Source: Colimorpha sp045640985
Lineage (GTDB): Bacteria; Bacteroidota; Bacteroidia; Bacteroidales; P3
Direction of reading: 5' to 3'
DNA: 20,931 bases
Assembly: GCA_045640985.1 (NCBI GenBank)
Contig: JAZUFZ010000041.1
Coordinates: 1 to 20,931, forward strand
Shown: piece by piece, positions 1 through 7,067 of the stretch
How the letters are laid out: each line of letters begins with the position of its first letter
How positions within the stretch are numbered: the first letter of the stretch is position 1
The notes under the pieces: generated by a model
The model's database searches: none
Told to the model about the DNA's origin: nothing
The model's input: only the letters and a program-made list of their open reading frames with translations
Made by a program: the position numbers and the translations under genes

Positions 1-77
1 TCCAAAAAATGGATACACAAACCCTCTTTATATACTACTTAACTAACTAATATATAGATAGTTATAGAGTGTTTGAA
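1..77. repeat. Terminal direct repeat, left copy (77 bp)
   Basis: Bases 1-77 are identical to 20855-20931, the last 77 bases of the window. The unit is AT-rich, with TATATACT, AACTAACTAA and TATATAGATAG tracts and no coding frame. Identity that runs exactly to both window ends is what an assembler leaves on a circular path or on a contig bounded by one repeated k-mer. It may also be the core of a dispersed intergenic repeat, because inverted GAAGACT-rich arms lie on either side of it. Confidence 0.95.
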
Positions 78-101
78 GAAATAATGATACCCTCAAAAAT
101 C

Positions 102-127
102 GGATTGAAGACTGAAGACTGAAGACA
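102..127. repeat. Inverted-repeat arm with three GAAGACT heptamers
   Basis: This 26-bp arm reads GGATT followed by GAAGACT, GAAGACT, GAAGACA. It is the perfect reverse complement of 20832-20857. If the window ends are joined across the shared 77 bp, the two arms flank a 98-nt AT-rich interior and form one large stem-loop or MITE-like locus. Identity stops at the next base on both sides. Confidence 0.85.
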
Positions 128-166
128 CTTTACAACTCAAATATTTCTCTAAAAAGCACAACTACA

Positions 167-262
167 ATGAAATACGACATTACAAAACCCACTTCACCCA
201 AGATGCTGGAGCTCGGCAAGGGGACAGAATGCCTCAAATCGGGGTATAAAAAGGGCACATAA
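167..262 (+). CDS. Possible 31-aa small protein, unrecognised
   Basis: An ATG at 167 opens 31 codons ending in TAA at 260-262. The peptide begins MKYDITKPTSPKMLELGKG and ends in a basic KKGT. The amino-acid mix looks protein-like, but no domain is recognisable. There is no TAnnTTTG promoter just upstream; a GAAGACT repeat arm ends 39 nt before the start. It could be a genuine small gene, the intact N-terminus of a gene cut short by rearrangement, or chance. A T7 run at 301-307 follows it without a strong stem. Confidence 0.25.
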   Translation: MKYDITKPTSPKMLELGKGTECLKSGYKKGT

Positions 263-617
263 GGGAGGGAAATGCTCCAGTTACAGGTTCGGCTTCCCAT
301 TTTTTTGCGAAAAAACAGGCGTTGAAAAATTTTTCATAATTGAGGGCAAACGGCTAATCTGCGGAGGATAGTGGCGGGAAGTGGAGTAAACTGTCCTATC
401 CGGCCGCGGAAATCCGCAAGGGTCTTTCGCGACTTGACACCGCCTCTGTTTGGCCCGCCTTCGCGCGGTCGCTCCGCTGCGCTTGGCGCGAAGCCTCTGT
501 GAGGTTCCGCTCTGGTATCTCCCGGGTATCTCTCTGTTGGCTCCCTATGGAACACGAAAGATATACGGCGTTGCCCCGACGTTACTCCGACGGAAAAACG
601 GCGTTAGCCGCCCCTGG

Positions 618-646
618 ATCATCAAAGGGTCTGACCCCTTGATGAT
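618..646. repeat. 29-nt near-perfect palindrome
   Basis: ATCATCAAAGGGTC at 618-631 is the inverse of GACCCCTTGATGAT at 633-646, with one mismatch and a one-base centre. It is not followed by a T-tract on either strand, so it is not a typical intrinsic terminator. It could be a regulator site, a processing hairpin, or a structural part of the surrounding GC-rich element. Confidence 0.7.
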
Positions 647-700
647 ACGAATCAGCACCAGTTCAGCACCGGTTCGGCACCTGATGTCGGAAAGAGTTCG

Positions 701-708
701 TAACTTTG
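701..708 (+). promoter_or_regulatory. Orphan TAnnTTTG promoter -7 element
   Basis: TAACTTTG matches the Bacteroidetes -7 consensus TAnnTTTG, in the context GTTCGTAACTTTGCA that resembles the rpsO promoter region at 10421-10434. No clear TTTG -33 element lies 19-21 nt upstream. Transcription would begin near 713-716 and run through about 400 nt without a convincing gene before the ORF at 1131. It could give a long leader or a small RNA. Confidence 0.4.
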
Positions 709-938
709 CATCCGAAATCAAGACGGGAAAGCCGGCCCCCCGCACGATTTCGAGCGTTCATCGACATACTGCGTAAAGATTCAAGTTTTCAATCACCCCT
801 TGCCGGGGACCTGCTCTGAGGAGTAAGAGAAGCGACTTTTGAAAAGGCGGGTCGCATGACAATCATGACTAAGATATTCGCATCTTTAGGAAGAGCCCTA
901 TAATGTCTATCTGGCTTATACGAAAAGGTGCTATTTCA

Positions 939-970
939 AAAATAAGTTTTGTCATTTTGCTCGGTCTTTG
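939..970 (+). repeat. Promoter-like module, copy 1 (degenerate)
   Basis: These 32 nt match 1037-1068 at 29 of 32 positions. This copy keeps the TTTTGTCATTT...GCTCGGT core but lacks a TAnnTTTG immediately after it. Instead it runs into the hairpin TTTGACCC-ACC-GGGTCAAA at 967-985. A TATCTTTA at 992-999 is only a weak -7 match. It is probably a duplicated and decayed promoter. Confidence 0.65.
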
Positions 971-985
971 ACCCACCGGGTCAAA
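967..985. repeat. Small perfect hairpin between promoter copies
   Basis: TTTGACCC and GGGTCAAA pair over 8 bp around an ACC loop. A second inverted pair, GTATCTT (991-997) and AAGATAC (1015-1021), follows directly. The two hairpins fill the space between the two promoter-like modules and would form in any transcript entering from upstream. The role is unknown. Confidence 0.6.
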
Positions 986-1045
986 TTCATGTATCTTTAC
1001 TCACTTCGTTCGTGAAGATACCGGCCTCGGAAATGCAAAATAAAT

Positions 1046-1076
1046 TTTGTCATTTCGCTCGGTTTTTGTATCTTTG
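1046..1076 (+). promoter_or_regulatory. Bacteroidetes-type promoter for the 135-aa gene
   Basis: TTTG at 1046-1049 and TATCTTTG at 1069-1076 are separated by 19 nt, which fits the -33/-7 consensus of the primary sigma factor in this phylum. The start would lie near 1081-1084, leaving a 5' leader of about 47-50 nt before the ATG at 1131. The module is a better-preserved copy of 939-970. Confidence 0.8.
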
Positions 1077-1130
1077 CACTTTTGAATAGGAAAGAAAATT
1101 ATTAATAAATCAATTCAACCAACGGGTATT

Positions 1131-1538
1131 ATGCAATTTAGAATTACTTATTCAGAACTGGAACATCTGGTTTCAGAGAAGTCGGGACAGCAGATTGGGT
1201 TCTCATACGGTGGCGAACATACGCTTGCCATCACATACGGTGCGAAAGTTTTGATTAAAACGATGAATATGGGGTTGAACCTGACTGTGGAACGGGTGTT
1301 GGGGACGGATGTACGGCTTTCGTATAGCGGTACGATGGGTGTGGATCTGATGGTCAGGACTGCGCTGAATCAGATTAAGAGCCGCCCGGAAGGGGCCATG
1401 ATAGAGACTCTGGACGGAAATATGATTGTGCTTCATCTGGGAATGAATCCTCAGCTGGCACAGATCTTCAATCATATCATTCTCCAGGACGTATGCTTTG
1501 ATGATCAGTTTGTGATTATTGAATTTGTAAGGCGGTAG
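1131..1538 (+). CDS. Hypothetical 135-aa protein, family not recognised
   Basis: This 135-residue protein has no signal peptide and no long hydrophobic helix, so it is probably cytoplasmic. It begins MQFRITYSELEHLVSEKSG and alternates short beta-prone stretches (IGFSYGGEHTLAITYG, LSYSGTMGVDLMV, MIVLHLGM) with a helix-prone NQIKSR segment, suggesting a small alpha/beta or beta-rich domain. The start is supported by a well-placed promoter at 1046-1076. No catalytic motif is evident and I do not recognise the family. Its TAG stop directly abuts the rlmH stop on the other strand, leaving no room for a terminator. Confidence 0.8.
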   Translation: MQFRITYSELEHLVSEKSGQQIGFSYGGEHTLAITYGAKVLIKTMNMGLNLTVERVLGTDVRLSYSGTMGVDLMVRTALNQIKSRPEGAMIETLDGNMIVLHLGMNPQLAQIFNHIILQDVCFDDQFVIIEFVRR

Positions 1539-2012
1539 CTATTCGTTGTGGTAGGGCTCGTGCCGGAGTATGGTAAAGGCGCGATACAGCTGTTCTACGA
1601 AAATGAGCCTGACCATCTGATGGTTGAAGGTCATGTCGCTGAGTGATATCTTATCGTTGGCGGCATGATGGATTCTTGGGGAAAAACCGAATGCTCCACC
1701 AATGACGAAGGTAAGGTTACGGATTCCGGAATTCATCTGCTTCTGGATGTATTCCGAGAAACCTACGGAGGTGTGCTGGGTTCCATGCTCGTCGAGGAGT
1801 ATGACTTTGTCGGCTTTCTCGATGTGCTTTAGTATCAGGTCGGCTTCGCGTTCCTTGATTTCTTCGGGAGTGGCTTTCTTGAGGTCTTTCAGGGCGGGAA
1901 TTATTTCCAGTTCAAAGTTGATATAATGTTTCAGGCGCTTGAGATAATCCTCAATTCCGGTCTGGATATAGGGTATGTCGGTTTTGCTGATAACGAGGAG
2001 TCTGATGTTCAT
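1539..2012 (-). CDS. rlmH: 23S rRNA (pseudouridine(1915)-N(3))-methyltransferase RlmH
   Basis: RlmH is a small SPOUT-class methyltransferase that uses S-adenosylmethionine to methylate pseudouridine 1915 in helix 69 of 23S rRNA, acting on assembled 70S ribosomes. The 157-residue length is normal. The family's cofactor-binding knot is visible: LLDEHG (72-77), FVIGGAFGF (102-110) and a C-terminal block from LSLSDMTF to LYRAFTIL, ending in HEPYHNE, close to the usual PYH(R/N)E tail. It is the last gene of the long minus-strand run, 21 nt after the methyltransferase gene, and its stop abuts that of the convergent gene. Confidence 0.96.
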   Translation of the reverse strand: MNIRLLVISKTDIPYIQTGIEDYLKRLKHYINFELEIIPALKDLKKATPEEIKEREADLILKHIEKADKVILLDEHGTQHTSVGFSEYIQKQMNSGIRNLTFVIGGAFGFSPRIHHAANDKISLSDMTFNHQMVRLIFVEQLYRAFTILRHEPYHNE

Positions 2013-2033
2013 GTCGGGAAGGGGGTTTGAGAA

Positions 2034-2978
2034 TCATCTTTCGTGTGCCACGCTGTTGAGAATCAGCCATGGGGCTCTGTGCTGACCGTGGGACAGGGCT
2101 ATCAGTTTGTTCTGCCATCGGGAGAGGCGGCCTTTAAGCCCCTTCCGATGGGTGTTGTGGAAACCGGATTCTACGGTCAGATTGTGATGGTATTGCTTCA
2201 GGAGCTGTTCGTAATTGGAAATCGGGAGTATTCTTTCTGTCCAGTTCCCGTTGCGCGGGTCGCAGGTGTTGTAGGGGTCGGAAAGAATGTTCGGCGAGGA
2301 GGATTCTATGGCGCGGGAGATGTCCTGATAGATGAGCCCGCGGGTATTTTCTGTCCAGTAATCAATCTCCTTTTCTGTAAGGTCAGGAAAACTTGCGCGG
2401 ATATATTCGTTGCGGAGGCTTCTGTAGGTCTGCTCATCATTGATCATGATTTTCCGTAGGCGTTTCATGACCTTTTTGTTGTAGGGCGTGGAGCCGGTGG
2501 TGAAAATCATACCCATCCGAGGGTTGATTTTCATGAGGCTGGAGAAGAAATCGTCCAGACAGTAGATGTGCTCTATCACATCCATTCCCAGAAGATAATC
2601 AATATTGACTTCATCGCGTCTGCTCCATTTGCATAGTTCCGTGGCTTCGCCCTCCAGCATCACATCGGGTCCGATACCCAATCTGTCGGTCAGAACGCCT
2701 GCGGTTTCAACGCATTTCTTGTTGTTGTCGATGTAGATTACCTGTCCGAATCCCCTTTCCTTTGCCATGATGCTGAGTACGCCATGACCGCCACCGTAAT
2801 CTACGATTGTGGCTTCTTCAATGGGCTTCTCAAGGTTGGCGGCTACGATATCAAGGCAATGGCTGTAAATCTCCTGATAAAAGTCCCAATCGGGGCGCAT
2901 CCGCTCCAGATACCGCTTGTTGTAGTCGCTTATTTCAAGTGTTGCGGGGTCCAGTTTTTTGAGTTCTTCTATAACCAT
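2034..2978 (-). CDS. Class I SAM-dependent methyltransferase
   Basis: This 314-residue cytoplasmic protein has a class I Rossmann-fold methyltransferase domain. Motif I is VDYGGGHG (59-66), the acidic residue ending strand 2 is in IYIDNN (D84), and MDVIEH (132-137) matches the post-motif sequence of type 11/23 methyltransferases. The region after about residue 160 is basic and rich in aromatic residues and may form the substrate-binding cap. The substrate cannot be told from sequence. Its start lies inside the end of the acyltransferase gene (10-bp overlap), so the two are probably translationally coupled and may work on the same small molecule or glycan. Confidence 0.8.
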   Translation of the reverse strand: MVIEELKKLDPATLEISDYNKRYLERMRPDWDFYQEIYSHCLDIVAANLEKPIEEATIVDYGGGHGVLSIMAKERGFGQVIYIDNNKKCVETAGVLTDRLGIGPDVMLEGEATELCKWSRRDEVNIDYLLGMDVIEHIYCLDDFFSSLMKINPRMGMIFTTGSTPYNKKVMKRLRKIMINDEQTYRSLRNEYIRASFPDLTEKEIDYWTENTRGLIYQDISRAIESSSPNILSDPYNTCDPRNGNWTERILPISNYEQLLKQYHHNLTVESGFHNTHRKGLKGRLSRWQNKLIALSHGQHRAPWLILNSVAHER

Positions 2979-3892
2979 TTCCAGATTTTCATATAAGGGG
3001 TTTGTACAGCGCCATACAGTCGGTAGGACTGTTCGATATTCTCATCCATGCTGCCTTCAAAGTCGAAACTCTTTGTTCTGGCGGCGAGTCTTTGTATGAT
3101 TTCCCAGAAGAGCAGGGGAGAGCAACCGTTGTCGTGCCCGTCGGGATTGAGGGCTGACAGGAGCGCATAGCCGCAATTGCTGTCATACGCTACGAATCTG
3201 GCCCCTTGCAGAATGCCGTCTCTGGTGCGGAGGCCTAAGAGCAGGCCTTGGTTTCGCTGGGTGGCGGTGTTGATGAGTCTTATGATGAGGTCTCTGGGAA
3301 CAAGGTCTTTTGAGCCCCGGCTTTTCCAATAGGCTATGTGGAAGTCTGCGAATTCCTCCGGGGTAAGGCTGTGGTCGGTCTGGAGTGACTCTGCGGCTTT
3401 TGCTATTTTCTTCTGTCTGCTGTGGTGGTCAAATCCGTTCCATACCTTCAGCGTATCTTGGATATCTTCTATTCTATAGGTATATCGTGTGGTTTGTCTG
3501 TAGCCTTTCCAGTAGAAGGGGAGCCAGTTGGTTATAAGGGGAGAAAAGTTCTGCTGAAAGTATATCAGTTTCAATTCTTTCAGCTGTTCGATGAAGCTGT
3601 TGAATACTTTTTTTTCAAAGTAGAGCCGTTTGCACTCGTTCACCTTTTCTGGATATTTGAGCCATGGCCCGTTGTATTGGGTAAGCTGTGGCTGGATTAT
3701 GTATCTCATGCCCAGTTTGCTTCCAATGAGATAAGGCATGGCTCCGATAATGTTTCCAAAGGAATCTTCCGCGAGGATTACATCCCATTTCTTACCGGTA
3801 CACACGGTTTCCATCCACCAATATTGTAGAAACAGAGGGATGTGGTCACCCTCTGTTTCACAAAGTTTCCTGTATCTTTCTTTGGCGGTCAT
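2969..3892 (-). CDS. FemAB/GNAT-fold acyltransferase-like protein
   Basis: This 307-residue protein has no signal peptide. It resembles the FemAB/BioF2-like acetyltransferase group: an N-terminal half beginning FLQYWWMETVC and a C-terminal GNAT-like half with GARFVAYDSNCGYALLSA, LLFWEIIQ and SFDFEGSMDENIEQSYRLYGA, where FDFEGS followed by YxxxGA is typical. Members attach amino-acyl or acyl groups to peptidoglycan precursors, polysaccharides or lipids; the acceptor here is unknown. It overlaps the OmpA-domain gene by one base (TAATG) and the methyltransferase gene by 10 bp, which indicates a coupled operon and possibly an envelope role. Confidence 0.7.
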   Translation of the reverse strand: MTAKERYRKLCETEGDHIPLFLQYWWMETVCTGKKWDVILAEDSFGNIIGAMPYLIGSKLGMRYIIQPQLTQYNGPWLKYPEKVNECKRLYFEKKVFNSFIEQLKELKLIYFQQNFSPLITNWLPFYWKGYRQTTRYTYRIEDIQDTLKVWNGFDHHSRQKKIAKAAESLQTDHSLTPEEFADFHIAYWKSRGSKDLVPRDLIIRLINTATQRNQGLLLGLRTRDGILQGARFVAYDSNCGYALLSALNPDGHDNGCSPLLFWEIIQRLAARTKSFDFEGSMDENIEQSYRLYGAVQTPYMKIWKWL

Positions 3893-4821
3893 TATTGCAA
3901 GGTAACGCTTACCCTGTTGTTGGCGATTCTGCCCTCGTAAGTGTTATTGTCTCCAATCGGGTCTTCCGCACCTTTTACCTCAATCTCGATTCTGTGTTCG
4001 GAAACGCCGCGGCGTATAAGAGCTTTCTTTACTTCGACGGCTCTCTGTCGGGAAAGTCCGACATTGTAGGCATCCGTACCGGTGTTGTCGCTATAGCCTC
4101 TCAAAAGTACTTCCAGACGGTCGTTCTCCTGCATATATTGAGCAATCTCATCCAGCATCTTCCCGTAGGAATCCGGTATGGAGGCATCGTTGGGGAAGAA
4201 TTTTACGTCATTGTATGTCGGGGCTCCTTCAGCCGCACTTGTGAAGAGCTGTATTTTCTTGCTTCCGAAATACATAATCACGCCCATCTTGATAATCTCG
4301 TCGGTCGGCTGCTCGTTGAAGAAGTAGTCATCTCCCTGCCAGTAGCGGTAATCCAGCTGTGCGACTTTGATCTGTACTTTGTTTTTCATTTCTGCCACAT
4401 TCTTCATCCATTGGGTGAGCGAGGTCAGCGAATTTACGGCTTCTTCTCTGGCGGATTCTACGAGTGTGGATATTTCTTCAGGATCGGTTACCTGTGGATT
4501 CACAGCGAACACGGCGCAGATAATCATAGGTGCGCGGGCAACCTTGGTAAGATAGTTCATCACTGGGGTGAAATTCTTCCAGTCTTTCTTTCTCAATGCC
4601 ACGATATCGGGCAGTTGAGAGTAGTCGAAATCCAGAAAATAAATCTTTTTGGCATCAAAGGCGGTGAATTTCCATACCGAGTCATAGTCGGTCATTCTTA
4701 CCTTCTGTTTGCCCTCAATGACGGGCGAAACTTCTTTCTTGCTTTTTCCTTTCGATTGCTGGGCTTCTACGCAGGCAGGCATCAGCAACGCTACCATGAT
4801 TATTGCAAATATTTTTTTCAT
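3892..4821 (-). CDS. OmpA-family peptidoglycan-binding envelope protein
   Basis: This 309-residue secreted protein has a signal peptide (MKKIFAIIMVALLMPACVEA; a cysteine at 17 gives a weak lipobox alternative). Residues 40-200 form an unassigned domain. Residues about 207-309 are an OmpA C-terminal domain: GYSDNTGTDAYNVGLSRQRA carries D245 and R260, spaced as the pair that binds diaminopimelate in peptidoglycan, and the domain ends with GRIANNRVSV. It probably anchors the outer membrane to the wall. The N-terminal domain does not look like an eight-strand OmpA barrel. It starts 32 nt after the FtsE-like gene. Confidence 0.85.
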   Translation of the reverse strand: MKKIFAIIMVALLMPACVEAQQSKGKSKKEVSPVIEGKQKVRMTDYDSVWKFTAFDAKKIYFLDFDYSQLPDIVALRKKDWKNFTPVMNYLTKVARAPMIICAVFAVNPQVTDPEEISTLVESAREEAVNSLTSLTQWMKNVAEMKNKVQIKVAQLDYRYWQGDDYFFNEQPTDEIIKMGVIMYFGSKKIQLFTSAAEGAPTYNDVKFFPNDASIPDSYGKMLDEIAQYMQENDRLEVLLRGYSDNTGTDAYNVGLSRQRAVEVKKALIRRGVSEHRIEIEVKGAEDPIGDNNTYEGRIANNRVSVTLQ

Positions 4822-4853
4822 TTCAACTTAATATTGGGTTTGGCTACCAGCCG

Positions 4854-5525
4854 TTAATATACTAATTTCCCGTTCTCGCAAGCCACCACGCGCGCTTCGT
4901 ATTTGTCAATCATCATAAAGTCGTGGGTGGAGATCAGCATCGTTACGCCTTGCTCTTTGTTGATGGTCTGGAGCAGTTCGATGATTTCCGAGGAGGTTAT
5001 GGGATCGAGGTTTCCTGTAGGTTCATCGGCGAGCAGCAGGTCGGGCGCATTGATGATGGCGCGTGCCACACCTACCCGCTGTTGTTCTCCGGCGGAAAGG
5101 CTCAGCGTGGGGCAGGTGGCTTTATCCTGGAGTTTCACCTTTTCAAGCGTCTGCATGATACGTTCCTCAATCTTGCTTTTGTCTTTCCATCCGGTCGATT
5201 TCAACACAAAGTACAAGTTGTCATAAACATTTCTGTCGTTAAGGAGTCTGAAGTTCTGGAACACGATGCCGATTCTTCTTCTCAGGAGAGGTACTTCGCG
5301 GCGTTTGATGTTCATGAGGTCGTATCCGCATACCGTGGCCTCACCTTCATCAATAGGATAATCGTTGTAGAGTGCCCTGAGCAGAGAGGTCTTTCCTGCA
5401 CCGCTTTTCCCGATGAGGTAGGCAAATTCTCCGCGCTCCAGAGTGAGGTCTATGCCACTCAGCAATGGTCCGTCGTTGTGGCTCAACGAAAGGTTCTTCA
5501 GTTCTATGATATTTTCTGTTGCCAT
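4854..5525 (-). CDS. ftsE: FtsE-like ABC transporter ATP-binding protein
   Basis: This 223-residue ABC ATPase is complete: Walker A GKSGAGKT (39-46), Q-loop Q90, signature LSAGEQ (143-148), Walker B LLLADE (163-168) and H-loop H201 in STHD. Length and the sequence LRRRIGIVFQNFRLL fit FtsE, which with the membrane protein FtsX couples cell division to peptidoglycan hydrolase activation. No FtsX gene is in the window, so a LolD/MacB-type ATPase cannot be fully excluded. It sits between trkH and an OmpA-domain gene. An 84-nt gap separates it from trkH, in which I see no TAnnTTTG promoter. Confidence 0.82.
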   Translation of the reverse strand: MATENIIELKNLSLSHNDGPLLSGIDLTLERGEFAYLIGKSGAGKTSLLRALYNDYPIDEGEATVCGYDLMNIKRREVPLLRRRIGIVFQNFRLLNDRNVYDNLYFVLKSTGWKDKSKIEERIMQTLEKVKLQDKATCPTLSLSAGEQQRVGVARAIINAPDLLLADEPTGNLDPITSSEIIELLQTINKEQGVTMLISTHDFMMIDKYEARVVACENGKLVY

Positions 5526-5609
5526 TGTGTCTTTTTTATGGAATCCGTTCTAAGGCTTTTTTGTAATAACGTGTTAAGTCTTGTTTTATTGTAGTGACTG
5601 CTAATTTTT

Positions 5610-7067
5610 TTATCTTTTTTTCCAGAAGGCGGGCATAAAGATTACAATTACGGTCAGGCATTCGAGTCTTCCCAGTAGCATTGTGAATGTGCAGATCCAT
5701 TTTGAGGCTATCCCGAATTCGGCATAACTCCCGAATCCTCCACTTTTCCCCAGTCCCGGCCCATAGCCCGTCAGACAGCCGGTTATGGCTCCCAGGGCTT
5801 CCGTGGCATCCGTTCCGCACAGCATCAGGCCTGCCGTTCCGCATATCAGCACCAACAGCGTGATTACCAGCAATACCATCACATTCCGGATAATATCCTC
5901 GTTAATGGGGTGTCCGTTCAGTCTTACCGGGTTGTAGGCTCTCGGATGCAGTCGGTTCAGCAGTACCCCTTTCACGTTTCGCCAAAGGATAAGTATTCTC
6001 ATGGCTTTCAATCCTCCGGTGGTACTTCCTGCCATTCCTCCGCACATCATCAGCATCAGAAACCAGAACGATATGGGTATCCACCAGCCCGTGGTGTCTG
6101 CTACAACCGACCCCGTCGTGGTGAGAACGCTCAGGCTCTGCACGGTGCCGTATCTCAGGGCGTCGTTCCAGGCATAACCGTTCTCAAAATGCAACATTGT
6201 CCCCACCCATATTATACTGATTGCAGCCAGACCTATGTAGAAACTGAACTGGTCGAGTTTGTTTCTGATGCGGTTCCATTGGAAAGTTACAATCAAATAT
6301 AGTAGCGTGAAGTTTATGCCGCTGAGCAGCATTTCTCCCGCCAGAACATATTGCTGTACAGGTGTGAGGCCTGCTATGCTGTCGTTATATATGGAAAATC
6401 CGCCGCTGGAGATGTTGCACATCGTGAGGTTCAATGCCGGCCACCAGTTCATTCCCGTCAGCATCAGCACTACGACAAATCCTATGGTCAGTCCTACATA
6501 AACGCTCAAGGTCTGTCTTACTGTCTTTCCCGTGCTGGAGAGGGTCTTGCTGGTGTTGTCTGCCCGGGAGGCTTCTGCCGTATAGAGACTGTATTTGTTG
6601 ATGCCCAGTCGGGGCACTATGGCAAGTACCAGCAACATGATTCCGAAACCGCCTGTCCATTGCAATGCGCTTCTCCAAAGCAGAATGCCTTTCGGCAGTA
6701 CTTCTATGTCGGAGAATATTGTGGCTCCGGTGCTCGTGATGCCGCTCATGGCTTCAAATATTGCGTTGGTTACGCTCGGGGTTGCCCCTGTGGCAAGGAA
6801 AGGCAGACTTCCTGCCAACCCCATCACCAGCCATATTCCTACCACCAGCACATACGACATCCGCTTCTCTTCTATCGTGCGGAATTTTCGCATTCCCCAA
6901 CCCAGAGTTCCGCCCACGGCAATAAGGCCTCCTCCGCAGAGCATCATCTCCTTTCCGCCTCCTTCGCCGAATACGGCCCACACGCTTCCTCCGCAAAGTG
7001 CCATAATGATACCTTCCGCCATCATCAGCAGTCCCATCAGTCGCAATATGGCTTTCCAGTCTTTCAT
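5610..7067 (-). CDS. trkH: Trk-type potassium uptake channel subunit TrkH (paralogue 1)
   Basis: TrkH is the inner-membrane K+ pore subunit of the Trk system. This 485-residue protein has many hydrophobic segments and the four pore-loop filters of the family: SGITSTGAT, ISSGGFS, LTTTGSV and LTGYGPGLG. It also has the conserved GGMAGSTTGGLKAMR and C-terminal LLGRLE. The ATG at 7065-7067 (MKDWKAILRL) is chosen because it overlaps the stop of the preceding trkH by 4 nt (ATGA) and begins directly before the first membrane helix. An in-frame ATG at 7142 would add a hydrophilic 25-residue extension inside that gene. It is co-transcribed with a second trkH and trkA. Confidence 0.93.
   Translation of the reverse strand: MKDWKAILRLMGLLMMAEGIIMALCGGSVWAVFGEGGGKEMMLCGGGLIAVGGTLGWGMRKFRTIEEKRMSYVLVVGIWLVMGLAGSLPFLATGATPSVTNAIFEAMSGITSTGATIFSDIEVLPKGILLWRSALQWTGGFGIMLLVLAIVPRLGINKYSLYTAEASRADNTSKTLSSTGKTVRQTLSVYVGLTIGFVVVLMLTGMNWWPALNLTMCNISSGGFSIYNDSIAGLTPVQQYVLAGEMLLSGINFTLLYLIVTFQWNRIRNKLDQFSFYIGLAAISIIWVGTMLHFENGYAWNDALRYGTVQSLSVLTTTGSVVADTTGWWIPISFWFLMLMMCGGMAGSTTGGLKAMRILILWRNVKGVLLNRLHPRAYNPVRLNGHPINEDIIRNVMVLLVITLLVLICGTAGLMLCGTDATEALGAITGCLTGYGPGLGKSGGFGSYAEFGIASKWICTFTMLLGRLECLTVIVIFMPAFWKKR

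Larger units (their letters stand above)
340..780. other. GC-rich intergenic stretch with palindromes, no credible gene
   Basis: This stretch is much more GC-rich than the AT-rich DNA on both sides. It contains inverted repeats: CTTCGCGC/GCGCGAAG at 459-493, GCGGA-AA-TCCGC near 405-416, and the 29-nt palindrome at 618-646. The open frames crossing it on both strands are arginine- and proline-rich and show no family features, so they look like by-products of base composition. It may be a dispersed intergenic repeat or structured RNA; I do not recognise it. Confidence 0.45.

Noticed and set aside
263..310. A terminator or tRNA T-arm near GGTTCGGCTTCCC followed by T7.
   Set aside because: Only a 5-bp stem with a long loop can be drawn before the T-tract and no cloverleaf fits.
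334..776. Open frames on both strands of the GC-rich island.
   Set aside because: They are rich in Arg, Pro and Gly, overlap each other, have no family features or promoter at a suitable place, and are interrupted by palindromes.
3895..4857. A 320-codon plus-strand frame opposite the OmpA-domain gene.
   Set aside because: It lies wholly antisense to a gene with a clear signal peptide and OmpA domain, and its translation shows no coherent fold or motif.
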